Origin: Mariniplasma anaerobium
GTDB lineage: Bacteria; Bacillota_I; Bacilli_A; Acholeplasmatales; Acholeplasmataceae
Direction of reading: 5' to 3'
Assembly (NCBI RefSeq): GCF_016865445.1
Contig: NZ_AP024412.1
Location: forward strand, 1 to 64,000
DNA: 64,000 bases
Shown: positions 11,513-20,594 of the stretch, piece after piece
Layout: each line of letters opens with the position of its first letter
Numbering within the stretch: the first letter of the stretch is position 1
Notes under the pieces: model-generated
What the model saw: only the letters and a program-made list of their open reading frames with translations
Told to the model about the DNA's origin: nothing
Databases searched by the model: none
Program-made: the position numbers and the translations under genes

Positions 11513-13642
11513 ATGAAGAAATTAAATTACAAAAAAGTATATATGCTTTTTATAGCGCTATTCATTGGCTTAAACATTATAAACACATATTTTTTAACAG
11601 TAAAACATCTCAATAGATATATTGAGCCTTTTTTACATACTTTTTTTGGTGAAATTAATCAGATATTAGGTAATTTTGTCATCCTATTTTTAGTTGTAGT
11701 TATTGTGTCTTTGATATTTAAAAATGCTAAATCTAGAATTAAAACGTTAATATGGACTACATTTGGATTAAATTTTTTCCTTTACGCTTTAAGTGTGTTT
11801 AATTTATATTATGGCACAGCGTTTTCAAGAAATGCTATTGTCTTATTAAAAAATCCAGCTGATGGTTTCGCATTTGGTGTTGTTATTGAGACGTTATTAG
11901 AACTTATTACTTACTATAGAATTCTTCTCTTTTTACCTTTTATCATTTTAATGACTTTATATATATTATCAGATAAAGCTTCTTTATCTAATTACAAGTT
12001 TAAATTTCAAATTAAACGTTTAACTATTTCTCTACTGGCTATGGCATCAATCTTCTTGTTTTCTTTAAACACTTATTTAAGACTTTATCAAGAATCTGCG
12101 CCTGTTCAGTCTATGAATTCAACTTTTGCAGTTCAAAACTTAGGTGTTTATCCATATTATCTTAGCGAACTAATAGGCATTGAGTTTGATCTGGATTATG
12201 AAGAGATATTAGATATTAGTGATGATCAAGATTTGATTTCTTTAGTACAAAGCTATAATAAAAATCAAGAAAGTTATATTAATTTTTTTGACAATAAAAC
12301 TTACTCAAATAGATTAATGGTTGATGAGGCGGTTGACTCACTTTATGTTGATCCTAATTTATCTACATCAAACGATTTAACAGGTATCTTTAAAGATAAA
12401 AACTTAGTACTTATTCATTTAGAGTCCCTAAATCAATTTTTATTAGATCACCCAGCTATTGGACAAAATTTCACGTTCTTAAAAGATCTATTTAAAGAAA
12501 GTTTTGTCTTAAATAATGTGTATACAAATGTAGGTATGGGTGTAAGTTCTGATGGTGAGTTATCTATATTAACTGGTTTAAATCCAGTTGGAGATGAAAC
12601 ACTTTACTGGGAATACAATGACATGAACTATGATTTGACATCATTGGTTAAATATTTTAATGAACTTGATTACTATACAGAAGCTATCCATGGAGATAGA
12701 GAGACTTTCTATAATAGAGATGTTGTTTATCCTGAATTATTAACTTTTGATGAGTTTTATGCTATTGAAGATTTTATTGAAGATGGATATGTCGTAGAAG
12801 ATGGATATTTATTTAATGAAACAGAAAATCTTGTTCATCATTCACCTTGGATTAGTGATTTTCATTTAGCAGACTATACATCTCAAGTAGGAAGTAGTCT
12901 TTTAAGTAATAGTGAACAGTTTTTCTTATTTCCAATTACGATGATGGGACACACTCCATTTGATTTTGATCCATATGGTGGATTAAGAGAAACAGATTTT
13001 CCTCAATATGCAAATCTTATTCAAAAAATAACATTAAGATACATTAATTATTCTAAATATTATAATGACTCTATTCAAAGATTTTTTATGGATGAATTTG
13101 GTGGAGATCAAACATTAGATGATACTGTTTATGTATTTTATAGTGATCATGGCTCAGGCATTAAAAATGGAGATTTATCTATTTTATTTGATCAAGAATT
13201 ATCTTCATTAGAAGAAAGAAGAATGCTTCAACAAATCACAGTGTTTATCTATGCACCAAGCAATGATGAATATGTAGATTATGGAGATTATCAAATTAGA
13301 AAAGGCCTTTTAACAGGAGAACAAGATTTAGTTAGATCTCAAGTAGATGTTTATAGAACGATTGTTGAGCTCTTTGACCTTCCTGTTGGACAAGATTCAT
13401 ATTTTGGTGTGCATGCGATGAGTACAGAACCAACATTTGCACTTGATAATAGAATCACCGATGTTATTCTTGATGATTATATTTATTCTATGAGAAATAG
13501 ATATGCTATTTTTCCAAATGATGAATCAGTGAGTTCTGAAACTTATGACTATATATTAAGATATAAAATCTTAAGTGACTATTTATTGTCAGAAGCTGAT
13601 TTACAAACAAAAATTAATGAGTTAATCAAAGATGATGATTAA
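11513..13642 (+). CDS. LtaS-like membrane phosphoglycerol transferase (sulfatase superfamily)
   Basis: The 709-residue protein has about five N-terminal membrane helices (to about residue 190) and a large outer alkaline-phosphatase/sulfatase-type domain, the LtaS architecture. Family members transfer glycerol-phosphate from phosphatidylglycerol to glycolipid. Metal-site segments seen are LIHLESLNQFL, GHTPFDFDP and YSDHGSG. The nucleophile segment reads GVSSDGE (S345-S346-D347); in staphylococcal LtaS the aligned stretch is GKTSDSE, so the catalytic Thr appears as Ser. ATG 11513 follows AAAGGAAAT; a TATAAT lies at 11477-11482. It overlaps the DUF1361 gene by 11 bases. True lipoteichoic acid, a glycerophosphoglycolipid or another head group are all possible products. 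Confidence 0.75.
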   Translation: MKKLNYKKVYMLFIALFIGLNIINTYFLTVKHLNRYIEPFLHTFFGEINQILGNFVILFLVVVIVSLIFKNAKSRIKTLIWTTFGLNFFLYALSVFNLYYGTAFSRNAIVLLKNPADGFAFGVVIETLLELITYYRILLFLPFIILMTLYILSDKASLSNYKFKFQIKRLTISLLAMASIFLFSLNTYLRLYQESAPVQSMNSTFAVQNLGVYPYYLSELIGIEFDLDYEEILDISDDQDLISLVQSYNKNQESYINFFDNKTYSNRLMVDEAVDSLYVDPNLSTSNDLTGIFKDKNLVLIHLESLNQFLLDHPAIGQNFTFLKDLFKESFVLNNVYTNVGMGVSSDGELSILTGLNPVGDETLYWEYNDMNYDLTSLVKYFNELDYYTEAIHGDRETFYNRDVVYPELLTFDEFYAIEDFIEDGYVVEDGYLFNETENLVHHSPWISDFHLADYTSQVGSSLLSNSEQFFLFPITMMGHTPFDFDPYGGLRETDFPQYANLIQKITLRYINYSKYYNDSIQRFFMDEFGGDQTLDDTVYVFYSDHGSGIKNGDLSILFDQELSSLEERRMLQQITVFIYAPSNDEYVDYGDYQIRKGLLTGEQDLVRSQVDVYRTIVELFDLPVGQDSYFGVHAMSTEPTFALDNRITDVILDDYIYSMRNRYAIFPNDESVSSETYDYILRYKILSDYLLSEADLQTKINELIKDDD

Positions 13643-14285
13643 AAATTTAAAAGCATATTTAAATCCAACACTTATATTAGCGTGTTTATTTGTAGGAATG
13701 AGTTTTATATTAGGTGTAAGTTTATCTAATGGCCTTATTATATTCTTATCTTGGAACATGGTATTAGCAATCATTGTATATTTATTAAGTGTTTTAGTCG
13801 TGATATTGTATAAAAAAAAGACCCATAAAATATGGATCATATCTTCTATAGTTGCATATGTTATCTTTTTTCCTAATAGTTTTTATATCATCACAGATTT
13901 TATACATTTTGAGCATTACAACTTCTTTAATATGTATCCTAACATATACGAGCTTGATATATATGACTGGTATGTCTTCTTTGATATAGTTGTGGGAGCA
14001 TTGATTGCGTTAAAATTAGGCATATTATCAATTTCTAATATTAAATCAATTTGTTCAGATAAACTAAAAACATTTGAATATCTAGGGTTAACAGCATTAT
14101 TTGTCTTATCGTCAATTGGTATATATCTAGGGCGATTTATACGATTAAACTCTTGGAACATTCTTGATATATCATACATCTTTAATGGTATATTCGAACA
14201 CTTTAGATTCTTTGTAATGTTTGTTTTACTTTTTACAATTATACATATGATCTCATATATTTTATTTAAAGAAAAAGGTGAATAA
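13632..14285 (+). CDS. DUF1361 integral membrane protein
   Basis: A 217-residue protein with about six hydrophobic segments. It carries the DUF1361 hallmarks FFPNSFYIITDFIHFE (about 77-92) and WYVFFDIVVGA. The family has no established function that I know of. It overlaps the LtaS-like gene by 11 bases, so the pair is translationally coupled and may act in one envelope process; that is inference. No clear ribosome site precedes the ATG, which fits coupling. It is closed by a bidirectional hairpin shared with uppP. Confidence 0.8.
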   Translation: MMIKNLKAYLNPTLILACLFVGMSFILGVSLSNGLIIFLSWNMVLAIIVYLLSVLVVILYKKKTHKIWIISSIVAYVIFFPNSFYIITDFIHFEHYNFFNMYPNIYELDIYDWYVFFDIVVGALIALKLGILSISNIKSICSDKLKTFEYLGLTALFVLSSIGIYLGRFIRLNSWNILDISYIFNGIFEHFRFFVMFVLLFTIIHMISYILFKEKGE

Positions 14286-14296
14286 TATTCACCTTT
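14274..14296. terminator. Bidirectional terminator between DUF1361 gene and uppP
   Basis: AAAGGTGAAT (14274-14283) and ATTCACCTTT (14287-14296) form a perfect 10-bp stem with a 3-base loop. On the minus strand the stem runs into TTTTTCTTT, a good uppP terminator. On the plus strand the T tract is weaker. The stem contains the DUF1361 stop codon. Confidence 0.8.
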
Positions 14297-14301
14297 ATGT
14301 T

Positions 14302-15105
14302 TTATAAAACAAAGTATAAAATAATGGATAAAACACCAACAGTTAAGCAATATATTGAAAAATAAATTAAGTTTTTAACTTTAACATATTTATATAATAT
14401 ACGTACTGAGATAAATGAGAATACGAAACTCATAACAAATGCAAGAGAATACCCTAATACATGAATGGATTCACTAGCAGTTAAAGCTTTATAAAAGCCT
14501 AGAATCATTACAGGTACTGAAACGATGATATAACTTAAAAACGAGAATTTTAATACTTTTTTAAGCTCAATCTTTTGGATTAGTCCACCCGTCATTGTGA
14601 TACCACTTCTTGATATACCTGGGAAAATCGCAAATATTTGGAATGTGCCTATAATCATTGCATTTTTCCAAGAAACATCATTCTTCCATTGTATATCTTT
14701 AACTCTATAAACATAAAACAGTAATAAACCTGTCAATATTAAAGCAAATCCAACAGATAATAAATCATTAGGTAACATATCTTTAAATAGAAGTCCAAAT
14801 ACACCAATTGGTATAACAGCAATCAATAATTTTAAAACATATTGAAAATCTTCTTTAGACGTCTCTTCTTTTTTAATTAAAAATTTATAAGTACCTACTA
14901 TAAGTTCTTTAATATCAGTCTTAAAGAAAAGCAATAAAGCTAAAAAAGAACCAGTATTGGTTATCATTAGAAAAACTGTTAAATTGGTTAAATCAATACC
15001 AAACAAATTACTAAAAAGTGTTAAGTGTCCGCTACTGGAAACGGGAAAGATTTCAGTAATGCCTTGAATGATACCAAGTACAATATATTTTATAAGTTCA
15101 ATCAT
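14302..15105 (-). CDS. uppP: Undecaprenyl-diphosphatase UppP (BacA)
   Basis: UppP removes a phosphate from undecaprenyl diphosphate so that the C55 lipid carrier can be reused for building surface glycans. The catalytic motifs are present: GITEIFPVSSSGHL near the N-terminus and FPGISRSG about 160 residues later. Several hydrophobic segments fill a 267-residue protein, the usual size. An in-frame ATG at 15120 lies before the predicted transcription start (about 15114) set by the -10 TATAAT at 15126-15121, so ATG 15105 is chosen. The gene diverges from a DUF368 carrier-lipid translocase gene. Confidence 0.93.
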   Translation of the reverse strand: MIELIKYIVLGIIQGITEIFPVSSSGHLTLFSNLFGIDLTNLTVFLMITNTGSFLALLLFFKTDIKELIVGTYKFLIKKEETSKEDFQYVLKLLIAVIPIGVFGLLFKDMLPNDLLSVGFALILTGLLLFYVYRVKDIQWKNDVSWKNAMIIGTFQIFAIFPGISRSGITMTGGLIQKIELKKVLKFSFLSYIIVSVPVMILGFYKALTASESIHVLGYSLAFVMSFVFSFISVRILYKYVKVKNLIYFSIYCLTVGVLSIILYFVL

Positions 15106-15120
15106 GTAATCACCAAACAT

Positions 15121-15129
15121 ATTATAGCA
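15121..15129 (-). promoter_or_regulatory. Extended -10 promoter of uppP
   Basis: On the minus strand TGCTATAAT gives a perfect -10 with TGn extension, 15 bases before ATG 15105. The predicted leader is about 9 bases. No good -35 is visible. Confidence 0.6.
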
Positions 15130-15207
15130 TATTCATATGGTAAAAAGTATGTTAAAATAGTAACAATCATTTATAATAGAAGTGAATAGATTATAAGAGT
15201 AGAGGTT

Positions 15208-16095
15208 ATGATGAAAAATATTATAAAAATCATAAAAGGTAGTTTTGTAGGTATGGGATCCATATTACCAGGTATATCAGGATCCATGGTTGCGGCTATT
15301 TTAAAAATATATCAAGACTTAATAGATGCCTTAAATGATTTTTTAAAGGCACCTATCAAATCTATTAAAAGCGTTTGGCAATATATTGTTGGAGTTTTAA
15401 TAGGATTTATGATTGGGTTTGTATTCATTAATTTCTTTTATGAATTAGCGCCCATCCCAATAACATTCTTATTCATTGGATTTATCCTAGGCGCAATTCC
15501 ATCATTGATAAAAGAAATCAAAACAGATAAATATAAATGGCATCACTTCTTTGTGATGTTAGTCGCAATTTTATTTATGATAGGATTTATATTCATTACA
15601 GAAACAGAAAGTACACAAAGTGGGTTTATATATTATTTATCAGTCTTTTTAGTAGGTGTAATTTATGCAGTCGCATTAATTATTCCAGGATTAAGCGGAT
15701 CTACTATGCTCATGGCATTTGGTTATTTCCAAATCCTAATTACACTGGTAGATGAGATAGCAGTTGCGTTTGTTAATCTTGATTTTTCCACAATAGTTTC
15801 ACAATTACCTATGCTTGCATTATTAATACTAGGCGCGCTTGTTGGACTCATACTCGTAGGAAAATTAATGCATTATCTTCTACACCACTACAAGGCACAT
15901 TTCTACTTTGCAGTTTTAGGTATTGTCCTTATATCGCCATTTAACGTTTTATTTACATTACAAGACAATACATCAGCTAATGTATTTCAAAGTGCATGGT
16001 ACATGTATGTTATAGGAGCTATACTATTTTTATTTGGCATATTTATTACGTATAAAATTTCACATACAAAAAATTATGAAGGAGAGATAAAATGA
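15208..16095 (+). CDS. DUF368 membrane protein, PopT-type undecaprenyl-phosphate translocase
   Basis: A 295-residue polytopic protein with the DUF368 motif twice: ILPGISGS (about 20-27) and IIPGLSGS (about 155-162), as expected for a fold of two inverted halves. DUF368 proteins have been shown in other bacteria to return undecaprenyl phosphate across the membrane, and one was named PopT. Here the gene diverges from uppP, which makes undecaprenyl phosphate, so both act in carrier recycling. A TATAAT lies at 15172-15177. ATG 15211 has slightly better spacing from AGAGG than ATG 15208. Its TGA overlaps galU by 4 bases. Confidence 0.82.
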   Translation: MMKNIIKIIKGSFVGMGSILPGISGSMVAAILKIYQDLIDALNDFLKAPIKSIKSVWQYIVGVLIGFMIGFVFINFFYELAPIPITFLFIGFILGAIPSLIKEIKTDKYKWHHFFVMLVAILFMIGFIFITETESTQSGFIYYLSVFLVGVIYAVALIIPGLSGSTMLMAFGYFQILITLVDEIAVAFVNLDFSTIVSQLPMLALLILGALVGLILVGKLMHYLLHHYKAHFYFAVLGIVLISPFNVLFTLQDNTSANVFQSAWYMYVIGAILFLFGIFITYKISHTKNYEGEIK

Positions 16096-16964
16096 TTAAA
16101 AAAGCGGTTATTCCTGCAGCAGGATATGGAACAAGATTTTTACCTATTACTAAAGCTTTGCCTAAAGAATTACTTCCAATTATTGATAGACCAACAATTG
16201 AATATATAGTTAATGAAGCTATCGATAGCGGCATCACAGATATCTTACTAATTGTAAGTAGCAACAAAAATGCAATCATTGATTACTTTGATTATAATAT
16301 TGAATTAGAAACGATTTTATTAAACAAAGGCAAAGATGAAGATTTTAAAATGCTTAGAGAAATTGGTAAAGGTGCTAACCTTCATTTTATTAGACAAAAA
16401 GAACAACTAGGTCTTGGACATGCAGTCTTGCAAGCAGAAGCCTTTGTTGGAAACGATCCTTTTGTAGTTTTACTTGGAGATGACATGTATGTCTCTAAAG
16501 ATAAACCTGCAATTAAACAAATGATGGATATGTTTGATGAAACTAAATCTTCTATTTTAGGAACTATGGAAGTTAAGTATGAAGATACATATAAATATGG
16601 TATTTGTACACCAAAGCATGAGAAAAAAGGAAGATTAGTTGAACTTAAAGATGTCGTAGAAAAACCAGACATTGAAGTCGCTCCATCAAGATCAGCAATC
16701 GGAGGCAGATATGTCTTAACACCAACTATATTCAAGTATCTTAAAAATCAACAAAAAGGTAAAGGCAATGAAATCCAACTTACCGATGCAATTTTAAGAT
16801 TAATGAAAGAAGAAAAAGTGTTTGCTTATGATATCGAAGCTAAAAGATATGATGTCGGAAATAAACTTGACTATATAGAAGCTATCCTTGATACAGGCCT
16901 AGCAACCGCTGAACTTAAAGAAGGATTAAAAGCTTTAATTAAAGAAAAAGCTAAAATAAAATAA
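16092..16964 (+). CDS. galU: UTP--glucose-1-phosphate uridylyltransferase
   Basis: GalU makes UDP-glucose from UTP and glucose-1-phosphate, the donor for glycolipids and surface glycans. The nucleotide-binding start AVIPAAGYGTRFLP and metal/substrate segments PKELLPI, GLGHAV, LLGDDM and KDVVEKP are all present. The 290 residues are the family length. ATG 16092 follows AAGGAGA and overlaps the stop of the DUF368 gene. Pairing with carrier-lipid recycling genes points to glycolipid or surface-glycan synthesis. No terminator is seen before the serS leader. Confidence 0.95.
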   Translation: MIKKAVIPAAGYGTRFLPITKALPKELLPIIDRPTIEYIVNEAIDSGITDILLIVSSNKNAIIDYFDYNIELETILLNKGKDEDFKMLREIGKGANLHFIRQKEQLGLGHAVLQAEAFVGNDPFVVLLGDDMYVSKDKPAIKQMMDMFDETKSSILGTMEVKYEDTYKYGICTPKHEKKGRLVELKDVVEKPDIEVAPSRSAIGGRYVLTPTIFKYLKNQQKGKGNEIQLTDAILRLMKEEKVFAYDIEAKRYDVGNKLDYIEAILDTGLATAELKEGLKALIKEKAKIK

Positions 16965-16968
16965 AGAC

Positions 16969-16997
16969 TTTACTTTTTGTATATAAGACTTTATAAT
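16969..16997 (+). promoter_or_regulatory. Promoter of the serS T-box leader
   Basis: TTTACT (16969-16974), a 17-bp spacer and a perfect TATAAT (16992-16997). Transcription should start near 17004, at the beginning of T-box stem I. Confidence 0.7.
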
Positions 16998-17004
16998 ATA
17001 GATA

Positions 17005-17221
17005 ACTCGTATGAGAGACCAGTAATATCACAATTTTTCTATCAAGAGAGAACACGGTTGGTGAAAGTGTTAAGAAAAAATGATATGAATCTACTCTTTA
17101 GAGGTGCTAATCACACCCGCACATCAGCGTTATAGATGATATAAGAGGGCTAGATAATTTATCTAGAACTAAGGTGGTACCGCGAAACTTCGTCCTTAGA
17201 CAATATGTCTAGGGACTTTTT
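17005..17221 (+). ncRNA. T-box leader, serine-type, upstream of serS
   Basis: The conserved T-box AAGGTGGTACCGCG lies at 17171-17184. The specifier region reads GAA-TCT-AC, giving a UCU serine codon at 17090-17092. Stem I distal elements AGAGAG and GGTTGGTG lie at about 17045-17063. The terminator pairs GTCCTTAGAC (17192-17201) with GTCTAGGGAC (17207-17216) and ends in T residues. The antiterminator would use CTAAGG with CCTTAG around the T-box bulge. Uncharged tRNA-Ser would stabilise the antiterminator and allow serS transcription. Specifier and downstream gene agree. Confidence 0.92.
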
Positions 17222-17244
17222 ATATATAAAAGGAGGAATGAAAA

Positions 17245-18522
17245 ATGTTAGATTTAAAATATGTTACAGAACATATAGACCAAGTAGTTGAAAGACTATC
17301 ACAAAGAAATGGTGATTTTTCATATTTATATGAATTGGTCACATTACAAGATCAAAGAAAAGAATTCATCTCATCTGTTGAATCTAAAAAAGCACTTAGA
17401 AATGAATCATCTAAAAAGATAGGTGAACTCAAACGAAACAAACAAGATGCTACACATATTCTAGATCAAGTTAAAGATTTAGGAGATGAAATCAAAACTC
17501 TAGATGAAAAACTAAAAGATATTGAACTTAAAATCTTTGATATACTAGCCAATACACCTAACTTGTGTCATGAATCAATTCCAGTAGGAAAAGATGAAAA
17601 TGATAACTTAGAAATTAAAAAAGTAGGAACACCTAAAACATTTGATTTTGAAGTTGTCGATCATGTAGAACTTGGAGAAAAACTAGATATTTTAGATTTT
17701 GAAAGAGCAGCTAAAATAACAGGCACAAGATTTGTTGTTGATAAAGGACTTGGAGCAAGACTTGAAAGATCATTAATTCAATTTATGATGGATCTACATA
17801 GTAGACATAATGATTACACAGAAATCATTCCACCATTCATCGTTAATGAGCAAAGTATGTTTGCAACAGGTCAGTTTCCTAAGTTTAGAGAAGATAGTTT
17901 TAGACTAGAACTAAAAGATCAAAACTACTATCTAAATCCAACAGCTGAAGTACCAACTATCAATTTATATCGTGATGAAATCTTAGATGGCACAAAACTA
18001 CCTTTAAAGTATTGTAGTTTTACGACTGCTTTTAGATCTGAAGCTGGATCTGCAGGTAGAGATACTAGAGGTATTTTAAGACAGCATCAATTTAACAAAG
18101 TAGAACTTATTAAATTTAGTACTCCTGAAGATTCTTATAATGAGCTAGAAAGCATGTTATTAGACTCAGAAGAAGTTTTAAAACAATTAGGACTACCATA
18201 TAGAGTTGTATCTTTATGTACAGGAGATATAGGTTTTGGAATGGCTAAAACATATGATATTGAAGTATGGATACCATCTCAACATAAATATCGTGAAATA
18301 GGATCAATCTCAAATGCAGAAGATTTTCAAGCAAGACGTGCAAATATTAGATTCAAAAGAACTAAAGATAGTAAAACAGAATATGTTCATACACTAAATG
18401 GATCTGGATTAGCTGTTGGAAGAACAATGATTGCTATTATGGAAAATTATCAAAACAAAGATGGTAGTATTACTATCCCAGAAGTCCTAGTTCCATATAT
18501 GGGTGTAAAAGTAATCAATTAA
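17245..18522 (+). CDS. serS: Serine--tRNA ligase
   Basis: A class II synthetase that charges tRNA-Ser. An N-terminal coiled-coil arm (about 25-100, rich in K, E, D) that grips the long tRNA variable arm is followed by the catalytic core: motif 2 [17 protein letters not shown] with RQHQFNKVE, and motif 3 [20 protein letters not shown]. Length (425) is typical. ATG 17245 follows AAAAGGAGGAATG. The serine T-box directly before it shows control by tRNA-Ser charging. Confidence 0.97.
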   Translation: MLDLKYVTEHIDQVVERLSQRNGDFSYLYELVTLQDQRKEFISSVESKKALRNESSKKIGELKRNKQDATHILDQVKDLGDEIKTLDEKLKDIELKIFDILANTPNLCHESIPVGKDENDNLEIKKVGTPKTFDFEVVDHVELGEKLDILDFERAAKITGTRFVVDKGLGARLERSLIQFMMDLHSRHNDYTEIIPPFIVNEQSMFATGQFPKFREDSFRLELKDQNYYLNPTAEVPTINLYRDEILDGTKLPLKYCSFTTAFRSEAGSAGRDTRGILRQHQFNKVELIKFSTPEDSYNELESMLLDSEEVLKQLGLPYRVVSLCTGDIGFGMAKTYDIEVWIPSQHKYREIGSISNAEDFQARRANIRFKRTKDSKTEYVHTLNGSGLAVGRTMIAIMENYQNKDGSITIPEVLVPYMGVKVIN

Positions 18523-18610
18523 CACAATTTCACATGAAAAAAACATAGACGTCACATAGTGTTTTGCTATACTATAAGTACTTCATTTTTCTCTCTATTT
18601 ATATACTCTA

Positions 18611-18642
18611 TGTTATAATAAGTGTGCGCAAGCGCACTTATT
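18611..18642 (+). promoter_or_regulatory. Extended -10 promoter with start-site inverted repeat, two-component operon
   Basis: TGTTATAAT supplies an extended -10 (TATAAT 18614-18619). Overlapping its end is an inverted repeat: AATAAG, TG bulge, TGCG, loop CAAG, CGCA, CTTATT (18617-18642). The predicted start falls inside the repeat, so it is more likely a protein-binding site than a full RNA hairpin. A second possible promoter, TGCTATACT, lies at 18565-18573. Confidence 0.5.
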
Positions 18643-18666
18643 TTACTTATTAAGGAGGAGTGCAGT

Positions 18667-19323
18667 ATGAAAATATACTACGTTGAAGATGAAAAAGATT
18701 TATCAGAAATTATACGAAAATACTTGATGCGAGAAGGTTTTGATGTCACCGTTTTTTATGACGGAGAGACTGCAATTAAACATGTTGAAGATCAGGTAGA
18801 CTTGTGGATATTAGATATTATGTTATCTGGAGAATTAAATGGTTATGACCTTATAAAAGCAATTAAAGGTGTTAACAGTCCTTCTTCAATTATATTCACA
18901 TCAGCAAGAGACCAAGATCTAGATAAGATCATGGGATTAGAATTAGGTAGTGATGATTACCTTGCAAAACCTTATTCACCAAGAGAACTTATTTTAAGAG
19001 TTAAAGCAGTTTTAAAGAGACAACAACAATTCTCATCATCAGAAATTGCTCAATATGATCATTATGCTATTAATCTAACAAAACGCGAAATTAAATCAAA
19101 TCATGGCATGATTGACTTAACGAATAAAGAATTTGAACTTTTATTGTTTTTTATAAAACATACAAATCAAGCCTTTTCTAGAGATGATATTTTAAAACAT
19201 GTTTGGGGAGATAACTACTATGGTAGTGATCGAGTTGTTGATGATCTTCTAAGAAGATTAAGACATAAGATGCCAGACTTAAAAATTGAAACAATATATG
19301 GATATGGTTATAGATTATTATGA
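18667..19323 (+). CDS. Response regulator, OmpR/PhoB type
   Basis: A DNA-binding regulator with an N-terminal receiver domain (acidic pair E7/D8, phospho-acceptor D50 in LWILDIML, conserved K in LAKPYSP) and a C-terminal winged helix ending ETIYGYGYRLL. The 218 residues from ATG 18667 are the standard size; this ATG follows AAGGAGGAG. A longer reading from 18622 would lie inside the start-site inverted repeat and is rejected. The stop overlaps the start of the histidine kinase, so they form one pair. The signal and targets are unknown; the start-site repeat may be its own binding site. Confidence 0.93.
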   Translation: MKIYYVEDEKDLSEIIRKYLMREGFDVTVFYDGETAIKHVEDQVDLWILDIMLSGELNGYDLIKAIKGVNSPSSIIFTSARDQDLDKIMGLELGSDDYLAKPYSPRELILRVKAVLKRQQQFSSSEIAQYDHYAINLTKREIKSNHGMIDLTNKEFELLLFFIKHTNQAFSRDDILKHVWGDNYYGSDRVVDDLLRRLRHKMPDLKIETIYGYGYRLL

Positions 19324-20594
19324 GACGATTTAAAAAAATGAAATTATCAACACAAATTAATCTTATTTTTACGATTGTGACTGTGTTTACAAGTTTCATT
19401 TTTTTGTTTGCGGTAAGCCAAATTATTAAAGATTCACGGATTCAACAAAACAAAGATCAACTTAATGCGTATTTTAATGAAGTCATTCAAACACCGGCAT
19501 TATCAAAACCAGATGAAAGTAGATACAATGGATATCTTGTCTTTCAAGATGGAAGATTGTTATATAGTTCTAATTTTGAAATATTAGATGGTAATTTTAC
19601 TGCAGCAAGACTATTCCAAATATACTCTATAAGACCTGGATTTGAAGCAGAAGATACCAAAGGTGAAGATACATATTATTTTAGATTCCAAAGAAGATCA
19701 GAATCTGATTTTACGATTGTTTTTACTGGCGATGATTATTTATCAGTTACAAACACTAGATATTCAGCATTTGTCTTTGTTTCTTTAATCGCAATTATTC
19801 TTTTAGGAAATATAACAATTCTTTTATGGTCAAGAATTACAGTCGATCGAGTTAAACGATTACAAAATGAAGTTTCTCTACTTACAAAAAACAATTATAG
19901 AGTACCTATTGATATGGATGGGGCTGATGAAATAGCTGATCTTGCATATACAATCGAGAAAATGAGAAGAGAAATTGAATCTAGCGATAATATAAAACAA
20001 GAGATGCTTCAAAATGTATCTCATGATTTTAAAACACCTATTGCAGTCATTAGATCTTATGCTGAAGCTATAGCTGATGATATATCAGAACCACATGAAG
20101 CAGCAATCATCATTAAACAGGCAGATATTCTAAATCAAAAAGTTAAACAACTATTAGAACTTAACAAATTAGAGTATTTAAAAGACCCATCACAATTTGA
20201 GATGGTTAGTATCAAAGAAATTATTAATAATATTATTAATCAACAAAAATATAGAACTCATTTAAAGATAAAAACAGATTTAGATGATTCTAAATATTTT
20301 GCAACTAAAGAAAACTTATTTACTGTATTTGGTAATATATTAGATAATGCTTTAAGATATGCAAAAAATGAAATCATTATTACATTAGAAAATAAAAAAC
20401 TCACCTTCTTTAACGATGGCGAGCCTATAAGCGAAAAATTTATTGAACAACTATTTAAACCATATGAAAAAGGAGACAAGGGTCAATTTGGCCTTGGCAT
20501 GAGCATTGTTCAAAAAACGTGTCAGCACTTCAATTTAATTTTAAAAGTTGTAAACATTGAAAATGGTGTAGAATTTATAATAGAGCCTCTTTAA
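19320..20594 (+). CDS. Sensor histidine kinase
   Basis: A membrane kinase partner for the preceding regulator. It has a first membrane helix at about 12-34, an outer sensing region of about 120 residues, a second helix at about 153-176, a HAMP linker, the H-box NVSHDFKTPI with phospho-accepting H235, and a GHKL ATPase with the N-box GNILDNALRYA, a G1-like FNDGEPI and the G2 box GLGMSIVQK. Length 424. The outer region has no recognised ligand-binding fold. Its 3' end overlaps the convergent HIT gene by 20 bases. An internal ATG at 19338 is an alternative start. Confidence 0.92.
   Translation: MRRFKKMKLSTQINLIFTIVTVFTSFIFLFAVSQIIKDSRIQQNKDQLNAYFNEVIQTPALSKPDESRYNGYLVFQDGRLLYSSNFEILDGNFTAARLFQIYSIRPGFEAEDTKGEDTYYFRFQRRSESDFTIVFTGDDYLSVTNTRYSAFVFVSLIAIILLGNITILLWSRITVDRVKRLQNEVSLLTKNNYRVPIDMDGADEIADLAYTIEKMRREIESSDNIKQEMLQNVSHDFKTPIAVIRSYAEAIADDISEPHEAAIIIKQADILNQKVKQLLELNKLEYLKDPSQFEMVSIKEIINNIINQQKYRTHLKIKTDLDDSKYFATKENLFTVFGNILDNALRYAKNEIIITLENKKLTFFNDGEPISEKFIEQLFKPYEKGDKGQFGLGMSIVQKTCQHFNLILKVVNIENGVEFIIEPL

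Noticed and set aside
13916-14350. 144-codon minus-strand frame across the DUF1361 gene end
   Set aside because: It lies opposite a coherent membrane-protein gene and across the bidirectional terminator, and has no ribosome site or family resemblance.
15106-15120. Longer N-terminus for UppP from ATG 15120
   Set aside because: It would lie upstream of the transcription start implied by the -10 at 15121-15126.
16382-16735. 117-codon minus-strand frame inside galU
   Set aside because: Antisense shadow of a well-conserved gene; low-complexity translation.
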